Below, piece by piece: positions 36,685-45,695 of a DNA stretch of 64,000 nucleotides. Within the stretch, counting starts at the first letter, position 1; each line of letters begins with the position of its first letter. The position numbers and the translations under genes were made by a program. Below the pieces are notes generated by a model. The model ran no database searches. It saw only the letters and a program-made list of their open reading frames with translations, and was not told where the DNA came from. Source of the DNA: Macrococcus sp. DPC7161 (lineage in GTDB: Bacteria > Bacillota > Bacilli > Staphylococcales > Staphylococcaceae). The stretch spans positions 62,001-126,000 of the forward strand of contig NZ_SDSC01000004.1 in assembly GCF_004117835.1 (NCBI RefSeq), given 5' to 3'.

Positions 36685-38367
36685 TTGAAAAGAAAATTGA
36701 AATTTATAATCCCGTTAACAGCGGTGTTAATATCAACTTCAGCAGTGGCGCATGCTGAAGACAATGTTGTATTAGACAATCAAGATAAAATAAAAACGCA
36801 AGAAAGTGTCGTTACCAAGTCTTTAGTAGCACCGAAAAAATCAAGTGTACCTGACTTTAAAAAGCGTATCTATAGAGGGAAAGTACATAAAGAAAAAGTC
36901 CTAGTTGTACTAATGGATTTTAGTAACAGTAAAAATTCAACATTAGCACCGTCTCAAACTAAAAATTATCATAAAAAATACGATAAAGCCTATTACCAAA
37001 ATTTATTCTTTGGAAAAAATTCAATCGGTCCAGATGGAAAGAAATATCATTCTCTAAAAACGTATTATCAACAAGTGTCTGGAAACAGTTTAAGTCTTTC
37101 TGGGCAAGTTGCTGGATGGTATCGTGCCAAATATCCATTAGAATATTATGGTCATCATAATGATCAAAAGGTGACAACATTAATTAAAGAAGCGGCAAAT
37201 AAAGTAGCGAAAGATAAATCAATCAATATGAACCAATATGATCAATATGACTACTATGATTTAGATGACGATGGTAATATCTTTGAACCAGATGGCATCA
37301 TTGATAAATTGGTCGTTGTTTTTAGTGGAGTTGGTGAAAGTGAAGGTGGCGGTCAGTTTGGCAATAACTCAATTTGGGAACACGTGAGTGAAGTTGAGTT
37401 TGATAAGAATGGACAACCACAAACAATACCTAACACTAAAAGTAAATACTCTAAATTTTATAAAAATCGTTTAGCTGTAGCTGAATATGGTGTATTAGCA
37501 GAGGACAGCTCAATCGGTACATTTAGTCATGAATTTGGTCATATGTTAGGCTTAATTGACGAATATGATACTGCACCGAGTGCTAATAATCACGCCGGTG
37601 AACCGGTAAGATACTGGAGCTTAATGAGTTATGGTGCAGATACCGGAGCGATTGTTGGAACGAGACCCGCTGGATTATCCCCATTTGCGAAAAGTGATTT
37701 ACAACAAATATATGGTGGGAATTGGCTATTAGGAACAGAATTGAGTTATAAAAATATCACATCTAAGAAAAAATACTATTTGATTGATCAAGCAAGTATT
37801 AAAGGTGTGAATAACGATGTCGTGAAAATTAATTTACCTCAAAGTAAAATTAAAACAAAAACAGGTACAATTAAACGTGCAAATCGTTATTACTTATTAG
37901 AATGGCGTTCACATAATGGTGTTGATAAAGGATTGTCACAAATAAGAGATCCATTTGGTTTAAATCAATACGGTAAAGGATTACTCATTTGGTATGTGGA
38001 TGAATCTTATAGTGATAACTCGAATTTAGTGAAGCACCCTGGTAAAAGTTTAGTAGGTGTTGTGGACAGTACACCTAAACCTCATATTGCAAGTAATGAC
38101 TTAATACCAATGACAGATACACAAATTTTTGATGCACCATTTAATACAAAATCATATGGCAATTATAATAATGATCCAAACTTCATGTTCAAAAAGTCAA
38201 ATACTAAACCTGTTTCATTATTTAATGACAAAAACTATAGTCAAAAAATCATTAATACATTTGATATTCAAGATGCATCAAGAGTGTTACCACAGCTTGG
38301 CATCAAAATAAAAGTAGAAGACCAAAATGCCGATGGTACAGTAGGTAAAATTAGTGTTTATAAATAA
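36685..38367 (+). CDS. Secreted M6-family metalloprotease, short form
   Basis: This 560-residue exported protease of the immune-inhibitor-A (M6) family has a signal peptide ending AVAHA and a zinc site SHEFGHMLGLIDEYD (HExxH near residue 281). It shares DGIIDKLVVVFSGVGESEGGG, LEWRSHNGVDKGL and ESYSDNS segments with the 801-residue paralogue just downstream. Compared with that protein it lacks the inserted beta domain. The start is TTG directly after the lipoprotein stop (TAATTG), with CAGGTGA upstream. M6 enzymes degrade host antimicrobial peptides and proteins; the target here is unknown. Confidence 0.85.
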   Translation: MKRKLKFIIPLTAVLISTSAVAHAEDNVVLDNQDKIKTQESVVTKSLVAPKKSSVPDFKKRIYRGKVHKEKVLVVLMDFSNSKNSTLAPSQTKNYHKKYDKAYYQNLFFGKNSIGPDGKKYHSLKTYYQQVSGNSLSLSGQVAGWYRAKYPLEYYGHHNDQKVTTLIKEAANKVAKDKSINMNQYDQYDYYDLDDDGNIFEPDGIIDKLVVVFSGVGESEGGGQFGNNSIWEHVSEVEFDKNGQPQTIPNTKSKYSKFYKNRLAVAEYGVLAEDSSIGTFSHEFGHMLGLIDEYDTAPSANNHAGEPVRYWSLMSYGADTGAIVGTRPAGLSPFAKSDLQQIYGGNWLLGTELSYKNITSKKKYYLIDQASIKGVNNDVVKINLPQSKIKTKTGTIKRANRYYLLEWRSHNGVDKGLSQIRDPFGLNQYGKGLLIWYVDESYSDNSNLVKHPGKSLVGVVDSTPKPHIASNDLIPMTDTQIFDAPFNTKSYGNYNNDPNFMFKKSNTKPVSLFNDKNYSQKIINTFDIQDASRVLPQLGIKIKVEDQNADGTVGKISVYK

Positions 38368-38400
38368 TTTACACAGATTCAAAAGCTATTAGCTGAGGAT

Positions 38401-38431
38401 AGAGTGAGACACATGTCTCACTCTTTTTTTA
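38401..38431 (+). terminator. Rho-independent terminator after the first M6 protease
   Basis: Perfect arms AGAGTGAGACA / TGTCTCACTCT followed by eight T residues. It separates the two protease genes into different transcripts. Confidence 0.9.
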
Positions 38432-38589
38432 TAAATTTTATTCATTTTATATGCATTTTCTGTAAAAGTATTCATTTTTGTCATACAAGTGTAATGTCAG
38501 AAAATTAAAAATCTTATTTACAAATATTTCGGGATACGACATAATTGTACTATATTCAAAATATTCTAATAATTAATGGAGGACGGGTT

Positions 38590-40995
38590 ATGACATTTAA
38601 TCGTAAAAACAAAAAGGTGATTTCATCATTTCTTGCATTATCTCTAGGTATTTCTTCATTAGGTTTAACAAGTGGTGCAGCATATGCGGAAGAAGGACTA
38701 AAGTCAGCCAGCAGTTCAAGTTATTACAAAGGTTCAAACTTTGATTATTCAATTGCAAATGAAGAACGCATTATTAAAATGTTGAAAAAAGAAGGATTAT
38801 TAGCGAAAAATGCATCTGATAAAGAAGCACAAAAAGCTGTGAAATCTTTCTTAAAGAAAAAGCAAGAAGCTGAAAGTGTTAAAACAAAAAATAAAGGTAA
38901 ATTTGACAAGAAATATAAAAAAGTAAATGAAAAGAATGCAAACGGCAAAAAAAATAAATACTTAAAAGGTAAAGGAAAGAAAAAAGGGCATTCAAAAAAT
39001 TTACCATCTGTACAAAAAGAAGCATACACAGGTGAAAAACGTACAGATAAAATCCTTTTGTTAGCGATTGATTTCCCGGATTATAAACATTCTACTATTA
39101 AAAAAGAAGATTCAGATATGTTCTATGAAGATTATCCAATGAGTCATTATCAAGATATGGTATTTGGTCAAAATGGTTATAAAGGACCAAATGGCGAAAA
39201 CTTAATCAGTATGAAACAATACTACCAAAATCAATCAGGTGGTAGTTATGATATTGAAGGACAAGTGCATGGATGGTATACAGCTAAACATGAAGCAGCA
39301 TATTATGGCGGGAACTATCCAGATGCCAACGGTAGCGATGCAAAACCAAAAGAATTGGTTAAAGAAGCATTAGAACAAGCGGCAAAAGATCCAAACATTA
39401 ATTTAAGTGAATATGACAAATGGGACCGATATGATTTAGATGGAGATGGTGTATTAAATGAGCCTGATGGTCTTGTTGATCATGTTATGATCATTCATGC
39501 TTCTCCTGGTGAAGAAGCTGGCGGTGGTCAATTAGGAACAGATGCGATTTGGTCACACCGTTGGAGTTTAGATATGGATAGTAACGGGGAACCGTATACA
39601 ATTCCTGGTTCAAAATCTAAAGTTGATAACTTTGGTGGAAAATTAGGTGTTATTGATTATACGATTCAACCTGAAGACGGTGCTGCTGGTGTATTCAGCC
39701 ATGAATATGGACATGATTTAGGATTACCAGATGAGTACGATACAATTTATTCAGGTAAAGGTGAACCCGTTTCAAGTTGGTCTATTATGTCGAGTGGTAG
39801 CTGGGCTGGTAAGATTCCAGGAACAGAGCCAAGTGGATTTGATGCTTATATGAAAGAGCAATTACAAGGATTACACGGTGGGAACTGGCAGACAGGTTCA
39901 GAAATTGACATTAAAGATGTGACAAGTACACCTCAAGAATTTTTATTAGATGAAGCGTCGACAAAAGGTACAAATAACGATGTTGTTAAAGTGAATTTAC
40001 CTGACAAGGTAACGGATGTTGTTAAGCCTGTAGAAGGTAGTAAAGTATATCACAGTGATGCCGGAGATGATTTAGAAACTTCAATGAAGACAACAGTTGA
40101 TTTAACTGGTAAAAAGGCTGCAGAACTAACATTTAAAGCATGGTACGATATTGAAAAAGGATATGATTATGCATACGTTCAAGCATCTACTGATGGGGAA
40201 AAATGGACGAATTTAGAAGGTAATATCACAAACAATGATGATCCAGAAGGTGCTGGTGCGAATATGGGTAACGGTATTGATGGAAAATCAGATGGTTTTG
40301 TCGATGCGAAATTTAACTTAGATCAATTCGCAGGAAAAAAAGTACAATTACGTTTCTTATACAAAACAGATGCAGGATACACTGCACCAGGTCTATATAT
40401 TGATGATTTAAAAGTAACTGCTGATGGTACTGTCATTGCAAAAGATGGCGCTGAAGGTGATGGCATTTTTGAATTAAATGGCTTTAAAGTTTCTGATGGT
40501 AAAAAGTATAGTAAAAACTATTACTTATTAGAATGGAGAAGTCATAATGGTGTTGACCAAGGATTAGCACATTTAAATAAAAATAGCTCAATCATGAGTT
40601 ATAACCAAGGTTTAACTACAATTTATGTAGATGAAAGCTATAGTGATAACCATGTTGGGAAACATCCAGGATACGGTTATGTTGGATTTGTTGACGCAGA
40701 TCAAAATGCATTGAAATGGCAAGGAGATACACCAGACTTTGCTTCAACACAATATCAAATTCGCGATGCTGCGTTTAGTTTAACAGACCAAGATCCTTTA
40801 AAAGTAACTTTAAACGATGGTTCAGTATTAACGGATAATAGCTTAAAAGGCAATCCATTATTTGACGATAGCCAAGACTACTCAAACCCATCTCAACCTC
40901 ATGCAGGTAAAATCTTACCTAAATTAGGATTGAAAGTGAAAGTAGTTGGTGAATCAAAAGATAAATCAACAGGTAAAATTATTATCTATAAATAA
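38590..40995 (+). CDS. Secreted M6-family metalloprotease (immune inhibitor A-like), long form
   Basis: This 801-residue exported protease is close in length to Bacillus InhA. It has a signal peptide ending GAAYA, then a very basic propeptide (residues 80-140, many KGK and KKK stretches). The zinc site is FSHEYGHDLGLPDEYD (HExxH at residue 371). A C-terminal insertion of about 150 residues (ETSMKTTVDLTGKKAAELTFKA... LYIDDLKV) resembles a MAM/jelly-roll domain. The ATG at 38590 has GGAGG upstream; an in-frame codon at 38545 is too far up. It has its own promoter region and probably an independent regulation from the first M6 gene. Confidence 0.88.
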   Translation: MTFNRKNKKVISSFLALSLGISSLGLTSGAAYAEEGLKSASSSSYYKGSNFDYSIANEERIIKMLKKEGLLAKNASDKEAQKAVKSFLKKKQEAESVKTKNKGKFDKKYKKVNEKNANGKKNKYLKGKGKKKGHSKNLPSVQKEAYTGEKRTDKILLLAIDFPDYKHSTIKKEDSDMFYEDYPMSHYQDMVFGQNGYKGPNGENLISMKQYYQNQSGGSYDIEGQVHGWYTAKHEAAYYGGNYPDANGSDAKPKELVKEALEQAAKDPNINLSEYDKWDRYDLDGDGVLNEPDGLVDHVMIIHASPGEEAGGGQLGTDAIWSHRWSLDMDSNGEPYTIPGSKSKVDNFGGKLGVIDYTIQPEDGAAGVFSHEYGHDLGLPDEYDTIYSGKGEPVSSWSIMSSGSWAGKIPGTEPSGFDAYMKEQLQGLHGGNWQTGSEIDIKDVTSTPQEFLLDEASTKGTNNDVVKVNLPDKVTDVVKPVEGSKVYHSDAGDDLETSMKTTVDLTGKKAAELTFKAWYDIEKGYDYAYVQASTDGEKWTNLEGNITNNDDPEGAGANMGNGIDGKSDGFVDAKFNLDQFAGKKVQLRFLYKTDAGYTAPGLYIDDLKVTADGTVIAKDGAEGDGIFELNGFKVSDGKKYSKNYYLLEWRSHNGVDQGLAHLNKNSSIMSYNQGLTTIYVDESYSDNHVGKHPGYGYVGFVDADQNALKWQGDTPDFASTQYQIRDAAFSLTDQDPLKVTLNDGSVLTDNSLKGNPLFDDSQDYSNPSQPHAGKILPKLGLKVKVVGESKDKSTGKIIIYK

Positions 40996-41001
40996 AATTG
41001 T

Positions 41002-41037
41002 AAAGGGGATTAGACATTCATTGTCTTATCCCTTTTC
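41002..41037 (+). terminator. Terminator after the second M6 protease
   Basis: Imperfect stem AAAGGGGATTAGACA / TGTCTTATCCCTTT followed by TCTAATTT. Confidence 0.7.
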
Positions 41038-41208
41038 TAATTTGTGGTAAAAGTGGCGCAAAGTTAGATGTGTTCGCACAAAGAATTCCAGGTTATAGAA
41101 AATATGGCACGAAGTAAGCTTTATTCCCATTTGGTTGATAAACGCTTTTGACCAAGTCTATTTATTTTTTGTTATAATAGTATTAAACCATTTTTCAAGG
41201 AGTCAAGG

Positions 41209-41745
41209 ATGATTTACATTGAAACAGATCGTTTAATATTAAGAGATTATAAAGATAGTGATCTACCTATTTATCAAGAAATGAATAAAAATTTTAATGT
41301 GAGAAGATATTTTCCTGATGTGTTAAGTGATGAAAGAAGTCAACTTGCATTTGAACATACGAGAGATATTTTACAACGTGATGGCATTGGCTTATTTGCA
41401 GTTGAAGAAAAGAGTAGTGGTGCATTTATTGGTTTTGTTGGTTTACAATATTTAGTGCCATATACCAAGTTTGACTTGGATATTATGCCTTGCTATGAGG
41501 TTGGTTGGCGTCTTCATGAACCATTTTGGCATCAAGGTTATGCGACTGAAGCGGCTGCTGCAGTTCTTGAGTATGCAAAAGAAAAAGGGATAAATCGTAT
41601 TTATAGTTTTACCGCGAAAATAAATTTACCGAGTATTCGTGTGATGGAAAAAATTCAACTAAAATATATTAAAGATTTTATGCATCCATTAGTCGATGAG
41701 GCATCTTTGAAGCTACATGTACTTTATGGAGGCGAATTGCAATGA
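41209..41745 (+). CDS. RimJ/RimL-type GNAT acetyltransferase
   Basis: This 178-residue acetyltransferase starts MIYIETDRLILRDYKDSDLP, the typical opening of the RimJ/RimL/SpeG type that modifies ribosomal-protein N-termini or small molecules. The acetyl-CoA part is GWRLHEPFWHQGYATEAAAAVLEYA. An AAGGAG site precedes it, and a TGTTATAAT extended -10 element lies upstream near 41175. It overlaps the DUF523 gene in ATGA form. The acceptor is unknown. Confidence 0.8.
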   Translation: MIYIETDRLILRDYKDSDLPIYQEMNKNFNVRRYFPDVLSDERSQLAFEHTRDILQRDGIGLFAVEEKSSGAFIGFVGLQYLVPYTKFDLDIMPCYEVGWRLHEPFWHQGYATEAAAAVLEYAKEKGINRIYSFTAKINLPSIRVMEKIQLKYIKDFMHPLVDEASLKLHVLYGGELQ

Positions 41746-42218
41746 TATTGATTAGTAGTTGCTTAATAGGTGAGCCAGTGAGGTACGATGGGCAACACCA
41801 ATTAAAGGGAAATTTAAAAACACTTCTAGAAAAAGGTGTAGCAATTCATGCATGCCCAGAGTTATTAGGAGGGTTACCAATTCCACGTCCTCCTGCAGAA
41901 ATAATTGGTGGCGATGGTTTTGATGTACTAAAAGGTCATGCAAAAGTGATGACGCAACATGGTGAAGATGTTACGCCTATGTATATAGAAGGTGCTAAAC
42001 GTACTTTGGCACTTATTGAAAAAAATGATATCCATGCAGTGATTTTAAAAGCAAATAGTCCGAGTTGTGGTAGTGGAGAAATATACAATGGCCATTTTGA
42101 TGGGGTGAAAGTTAGTGGGGATGGCGTAACGAGTGCATTATTGAAACAAAATGGTATACAAGTATATGATGAGCTCAATGTACCTGACACATTATGGTCT
42201 AATTGTGATATGATATAG
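41742..42218 (+). CDS. DUF523 family protein
   Basis: This 158-residue protein has DUF523 features: SSCLIGEPVRYDG at the start, HACPELLGGLPIPRPPAEI, and ILKANSPSCGSGEIYNG. Conserved cysteines in SSC, ACP and PSCGS could bind a metal or form a catalytic site; I recall no defined function. It overlaps the upstream acetyltransferase by four bases and is 16 bases from the next acetyltransferase gene. Confidence 0.85.
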   Translation: MILISSCLIGEPVRYDGQHQLKGNLKTLLEKGVAIHACPELLGGLPIPRPPAEIIGGDGFDVLKGHAKVMTQHGEDVTPMYIEGAKRTLALIEKNDIHAVILKANSPSCGSGEIYNGHFDGVKVSGDGVTSALLKQNGIQVYDELNVPDTLWSNCDMI

Positions 42219-42234
42219 AAATTGGAGTGAGCAT

Positions 42235-42699
42235 ATGTTAAATATAAAACCTGTACATAATGGCAATGAAGTTGCATTATCACATTATGAATTACCTATT
42301 AAACAAATGATTTTTTCTGGACATCCAAGATATATCATCACACGTAAAAAAGAAAATTATTATCCTTATGTTATCGAATTAGACAACGAAGTTATCGGTG
42401 TATTTGCATTGGAAGTCGGTGGAATTTTAACCCAATTCCAATTTGATCCTAAAGGCATTTACTTAAGAGGATTATCAATCAGTTATCACCATCAACAAAA
42501 AGGTTATTTTAAAGACATTATCCAATTGATTGAACAAGAAATACAAAAAAGATTTAATGACAAAGAAAATTTATATTTGACTGTCAACGTAAGAAATAAT
42601 GCTTATTTTGCATTCATTAAGTCTGGATTTATTGATGAGAAAAGAACAATCAAACAAGGTATAAGTCACTTAAAAGTAATGAAAAAGCACTTATCATAA
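42235..42699 (+). CDS. GNAT-family N-acetyltransferase
   Basis: This is a 154-residue acetyltransferase. The acetyl-CoA segment is LRGLSISYHHQQKGYFKDIIQLIEQEI, followed by VNVRNNAYFAFIKSGFIDEKR. GGAGTGAG precedes the ATG at 42235. It is the third gene of the 41.2-42.7 kb transcript. The last codons lie in a palindrome shared with the convergent yaiI-like gene. The substrate is unknown. Confidence 0.75.
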   Translation: MLNIKPVHNGNEVALSHYELPIKQMIFSGHPRYIITRKKENYYPYVIELDNEVIGVFALEVGGILTQFQFDPKGIYLRGLSISYHHQQKGYFKDIIQLIEQEIQKRFNDKENLYLTVNVRNNAYFAFIKSGFIDEKRTIKQGISHLKVMKKHLS

Positions 42700-42723
42700 A
42701 ATTTTAAGATAAGTGCTTTTTTA
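42682..42723. terminator. Bidirectional terminator
   Basis: Arms AAAAAGCACTTATC and GATAAGTGCTTTTT, serving the acetyltransferase and the convergent YaiI-like gene; both stop codons lie inside. Confidence 0.85.
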
Positions 42724-43165
42724 ATATGCGTTTAAAGTTTTCACGATCATGGTGTGTGAATTTTTTTGGACCACGAACGCGTTTTTTTGCTTTTCTTAAT
42801 TGTAGGTGGTCATGTCTTGTTTGTAACAATAAATCAATGGTATCAATACTATAAAAAGTACCATTATGATGTAATACTTCTACGGATTTATTTAATAATA
42901 AACTTGCTAAACCATAATCACCTGTAATGACCAAATCATGTTCTTTTGTCATTGCAGTGATTTTATAATCTGCGCTGTCATGTCCAGTGTCGACGTAGTA
43001 TGTTGCGACGAACTCCGGATAATCAGCATTAGTATAATGTGCGTAATCTTTAATTAATACCAACTTGATTTGTTGTTGTGTTTCTAAAAATAAATCTTGG
43101 ATGACTTCAATGGTTTCTTCAATGACAGGAGAACTGTCCGCATCGATAAATATTTTATTGACCAA
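42704..43165 (-). CDS. YaiI/YqxD family protein (DUF188)
   Basis: This is a 153-residue protein of the YaiI/YqxD family: FIDADSSPVIEETIE, DSADYKITAMTKEHDLVITGDYGLASLLL and the RKAKKRVRGPKKFTHHDRENFKRILK tail. The fold is PIN-like, so nuclease activity is suspected, but function is not established. It overlaps the upstream coiled-coil gene by 11 bases. Confidence 0.88.
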   Translation of the reverse strand: MVNKIFIDADSSPVIEETIEVIQDLFLETQQQIKLVLIKDYAHYTNADYPEFVATYYVDTGHDSADYKITAMTKEHDLVITGDYGLASLLLNKSVEVLHHNGTFYSIDTIDLLLQTRHDHLQLRKAKKRVRGPKKFTHHDRENFKRILKKHLS

Positions 43166-43823
43166 GATGCTGTTTCATTTCTTGACGATGTTTTTCAAAT
43201 AACGGTGCATTCGGTATAATGACCGTTGCATTTGATTCTTGAGGTTCACGTCTAAATAAACCAAAACGTTTTTTTGATTGTTTCTTTTGTTGTTTTAATT
43301 CGATTTTACGTTGTTTTTCATTTTCTTTTTGACGTAATTTATCATCTTTTAAACTTGCTTGCATAGCTTTTATAAGACGCTCTTGTCTATCTTTAATCTT
43401 CTTTTGTTCAATATTTTGACGTTCTTCTTGTGTTGCTTTTAAATTTTTATTTAACGTTTCGATTAATTTTTGTTCTTTCTTTGCACGTTTTTCTTGTGCC
43501 TTTTCAAAATGTTTATGTTGATTCATTTGTTGATTGTATTTCACGCGTTTTTGAATTTTTTGATTGTTATTTGTAACAAAATTTTTAGTAGAAGTAGCAG
43601 CCGCTTTAATGTGTTGTGCTGTTTCAACTGTTTTATCTTTTGCTTCAATTGTTTTCACTTTTGTTTTATAAGCTAAATCTTTTGAATGATCATATGTTTT
43701 TAAAGTAAAAGCTTTTGCACGCTGAACTTCTTCATGATCTTTAATACGTTTTCTTTCATTAATTAAAGGCACTAATATTAATGCTGCCACGTTGATTGCT
43801 GATTTTACTTTTGTTTTATCCAT
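43155..43823 (-). CDS. Hypothetical basic coiled-coil protein
   Basis: I do not recognise the family of this 222-residue protein. Its N-terminus has one short hydrophobic stretch (INVAALILVPLI), then about 190 residues of very charged helix rich in K, E, Q and R with repeated motifs, which should form long coiled coils. It is conserved in layout upstream of yaiI-like genes in staphylococci as far as I recall. It is translationally coupled to the yaiI-like gene by overlap. It may be membrane-associated; the function is unknown. Confidence 0.5.
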   Translation of the reverse strand: MDKTKVKSAINVAALILVPLINERKRIKDHEEVQRAKAFTLKTYDHSKDLAYKTKVKTIEAKDKTVETAQHIKAAATSTKNFVTNNNQKIQKRVKYNQQMNQHKHFEKAQEKRAKKEQKLIETLNKNLKATQEERQNIEQKKIKDRQERLIKAMQASLKDDKLRQKENEKQRKIELKQQKKQSKKRFGLFRREPQESNATVIIPNAPLFEKHRQEMKQHLGQ

Positions 43824-43967
43824 AAGGCACCTCTTTCATCTATAAATAATTTCGTATTTTATTAAATAATATCACTCACAAGTCTTCATTATAAGGATTG
43901 ATTATATTGTATCTTATATTGATAATATTTACCCTAAAAAAAGAAACAATAAACAGATGTTTATTGT

Positions 43968-44387
43968 TTAGTAAGTCATATTTGTTGTGATTTTATTTGC
44001 TAAATACATTAATCGATTATAATCTTCTGTGCTAAGTTTAGAGCAATGGTAGACGATTTCTGGTACGCCACATAATTCATTAATTATTTTTTCACCCTTT
44101 TTAGAGAGTCTTACTTGAACGACACGCTCATCTTCTGGCTTTCTTTCACGAATTACCAAATCATGTTGTTCCATTTTCTTTAAGATTGGTGTAATGGTAC
44201 CTGATTGGAATGCCAGTTTTTCACCTAAAGTTAAGACGGGTAATGTACCAAATTCGAACAATACCATTAATACTAAGTAGTGTTGATAGCTGATATCGTA
44301 ATCTTTTAAAAATTCTTGATTATATTTTTTTATCATTTCCCTTTGCAATAAGTACAATTGGAAATCTACAGTTTTTTCTTTAGTCAT
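43968..44387 (-). CDS. MarR-family regulator, MgrA/OhrR-like, lacking the sensor cysteine
   Basis: This 139-residue protein has a winged-helix core (YQHYLVLMVLFEFGTLPVLTLGEKLAFQSGTITPILKKMEQHDLVIRERKPEDERVVQVRLSKKGE). The N-terminal segment VDFQLYLLQREM aligns with [12 protein letters not shown] of MgrA at 49906-50340, and Asp8 stands where MgrA has redox Cys12. Two cysteines occur later (NELCGVPE and YHCSK). It may be a redox-insensitive paralogue or use another ligand. I chose the ATG at 44387 (AAAGGAGTCC upstream); the listed longer form adds nine residues. Confidence 0.82.
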   Translation of the reverse strand: MTKEKTVDFQLYLLQREMIKKYNQEFLKDYDISYQHYLVLMVLFEFGTLPVLTLGEKLAFQSGTITPILKKMEQHDLVIRERKPEDERVVQVRLSKKGEKIINELCGVPEIVYHCSKLSTEDYNRLMYLANKITTNMTY

Positions 44388-44645
44388 ATGGACTCCTTTG
44401 TATATACAAAACAAATTTATTTAATATTAATACTACCATTACTTGGTTGTTAAATCTATATTAGCATAAAATCATCATAGATATTAAAGAATAGTGTATT
44501 ACACAATTTTTATTTTAAAAAATAGAGAGAAATATAGCAAGTGTAGAAATGGTATATATACTAATACATATCATTGAGTGGTTTTATATATATTATTTCA
44601 CTATTTTTATCGATAACAAAATTCTCAAACACTATAAAATAAAAA

Positions 44646-44670
44646 AGAGCAAGACGATACGTCTTACTCT
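44646..44670 (-). terminator. Terminator of uppP
   Basis: Stem AGAG(C)AAGACG / CGTCTT(A)CTCT with a C/A mismatch and an ATA loop. On the minus strand it ends in a T run (44640-44645 region). The rest of the 44388-44700 gap holds AT-rich sequence in which I see no further element. Confidence 0.7.
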
Positions 44671-44700
44671 AAAAATATATTAATTGATGAATTATTATAC

Positions 44701-45558
44701 TTATAAATTATGGCCGATACCAAATCCGAAATACAATACTGCAATAATTGCAACTAACACTAAACGGTAAATGGCAAAAGGAATTAATTTAACACGATTG
44801 ATTAAATCTAAGAATAAACGAATTGATAATACACCAAAAATAAAGGCTGCAATAAAACCAACGATGTAGAATAGGATGTCACTTGAATGAATGTATTCAA
44901 TATTTTTGATTAAACTTTTTGCACTTGCTGCAAACATAATTGGTACAGCCATAATAAAAGTGAAATCACTCGCTGCTTTATGGTTCATTTTTAATAGCAC
45001 ACCTGTTGAAATTGTAGAACCTGAACGAGAAAAACCTGGCCATAATGCTAAACATTGCATAATACCTATAATCAATGCGTTTTTGTAAGTGATTTGGTCA
45101 ACAGTTGTTGGATTTTGTACTTTTTTACTATATAAATCCGCAACAATCATTAAGATTGCACCTAATGCTAAACCAACCAATACAGTTGGTACTGAGAATA
45201 AATGTTCATCGATAAAGTCATTAAACAATAATCCTGTAATCCCTGCTGGTAATAAACCTAAGAATATATGTAATAAGTTAAGACGTTGTCTTTTACCTTC
45301 GATATTTTGTACTTCTTTTTTTACATGTAACATTTCAATAAAGCGATGTCTAAAAATCCATGCAGCTGCAAAAATTGAACCTAATTGGATTACAATTTTA
45401 AATGTGTTGGCTGCTTCTTTATTACCTAATACATTTGCCGAGTGTAACCACATATCATCTACTAAGATTTGATGTCCTGTTGATGAAACTGGCGCAAACT
45501 CCGTTAAACCTTCGACAATACCAAGAATTAATGCTTTGATGAGTTCAAAAAATATCAT
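44701..45558 (-). CDS. uppP: Undecaprenyl-diphosphate phosphatase UppP (BacA)
   Basis: This 285-residue integral membrane protein recycles undecaprenyl pyrophosphate for peptidoglycan synthesis and confers bacitracin tolerance. It has the two UppP motifs: GIVEGLTEFAPVSSTGH near the start and CLALWPGFSRSGSTIS with the catalytic Arg-Ser segment. Eight or so helices are visible. The start at 45558 has GAAGGTGG upstream. It is a single gene, divergent from the CydDC-like operon. Confidence 0.95.
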   Translation of the reverse strand: MIFFELIKALILGIVEGLTEFAPVSSTGHQILVDDMWLHSANVLGNKEAANTFKIVIQLGSIFAAAWIFRHRFIEMLHVKKEVQNIEGKRQRLNLLHIFLGLLPAGITGLLFNDFIDEHLFSVPTVLVGLALGAILMIVADLYSKKVQNPTTVDQITYKNALIIGIMQCLALWPGFSRSGSTISTGVLLKMNHKAASDFTFIMAVPIMFAASAKSLIKNIEYIHSSDILFYIVGFIAAFIFGVLSIRLFLDLINRVKLIPFAIYRLVLVAIIAVLYFGFGIGHNL

Positions 45559-45695
45559 TTACTTTCCACCTTCTATATAAATTCCATAAAAGTATAACAC
45601 ACTCATTATGCACTGACTAATTTTAGCTTACAAATATGGTGTATTATTTTGTGTTTCATTTCGAATAAACATATAATAAATGAAGGAGTGATTAT

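Noticed and set aside
41067-41150. 27-codon ORF between the M6 protease and acetyltransferase genes
   Set aside because: It has no ribosome site and no recognisable similarity; treated as chance.
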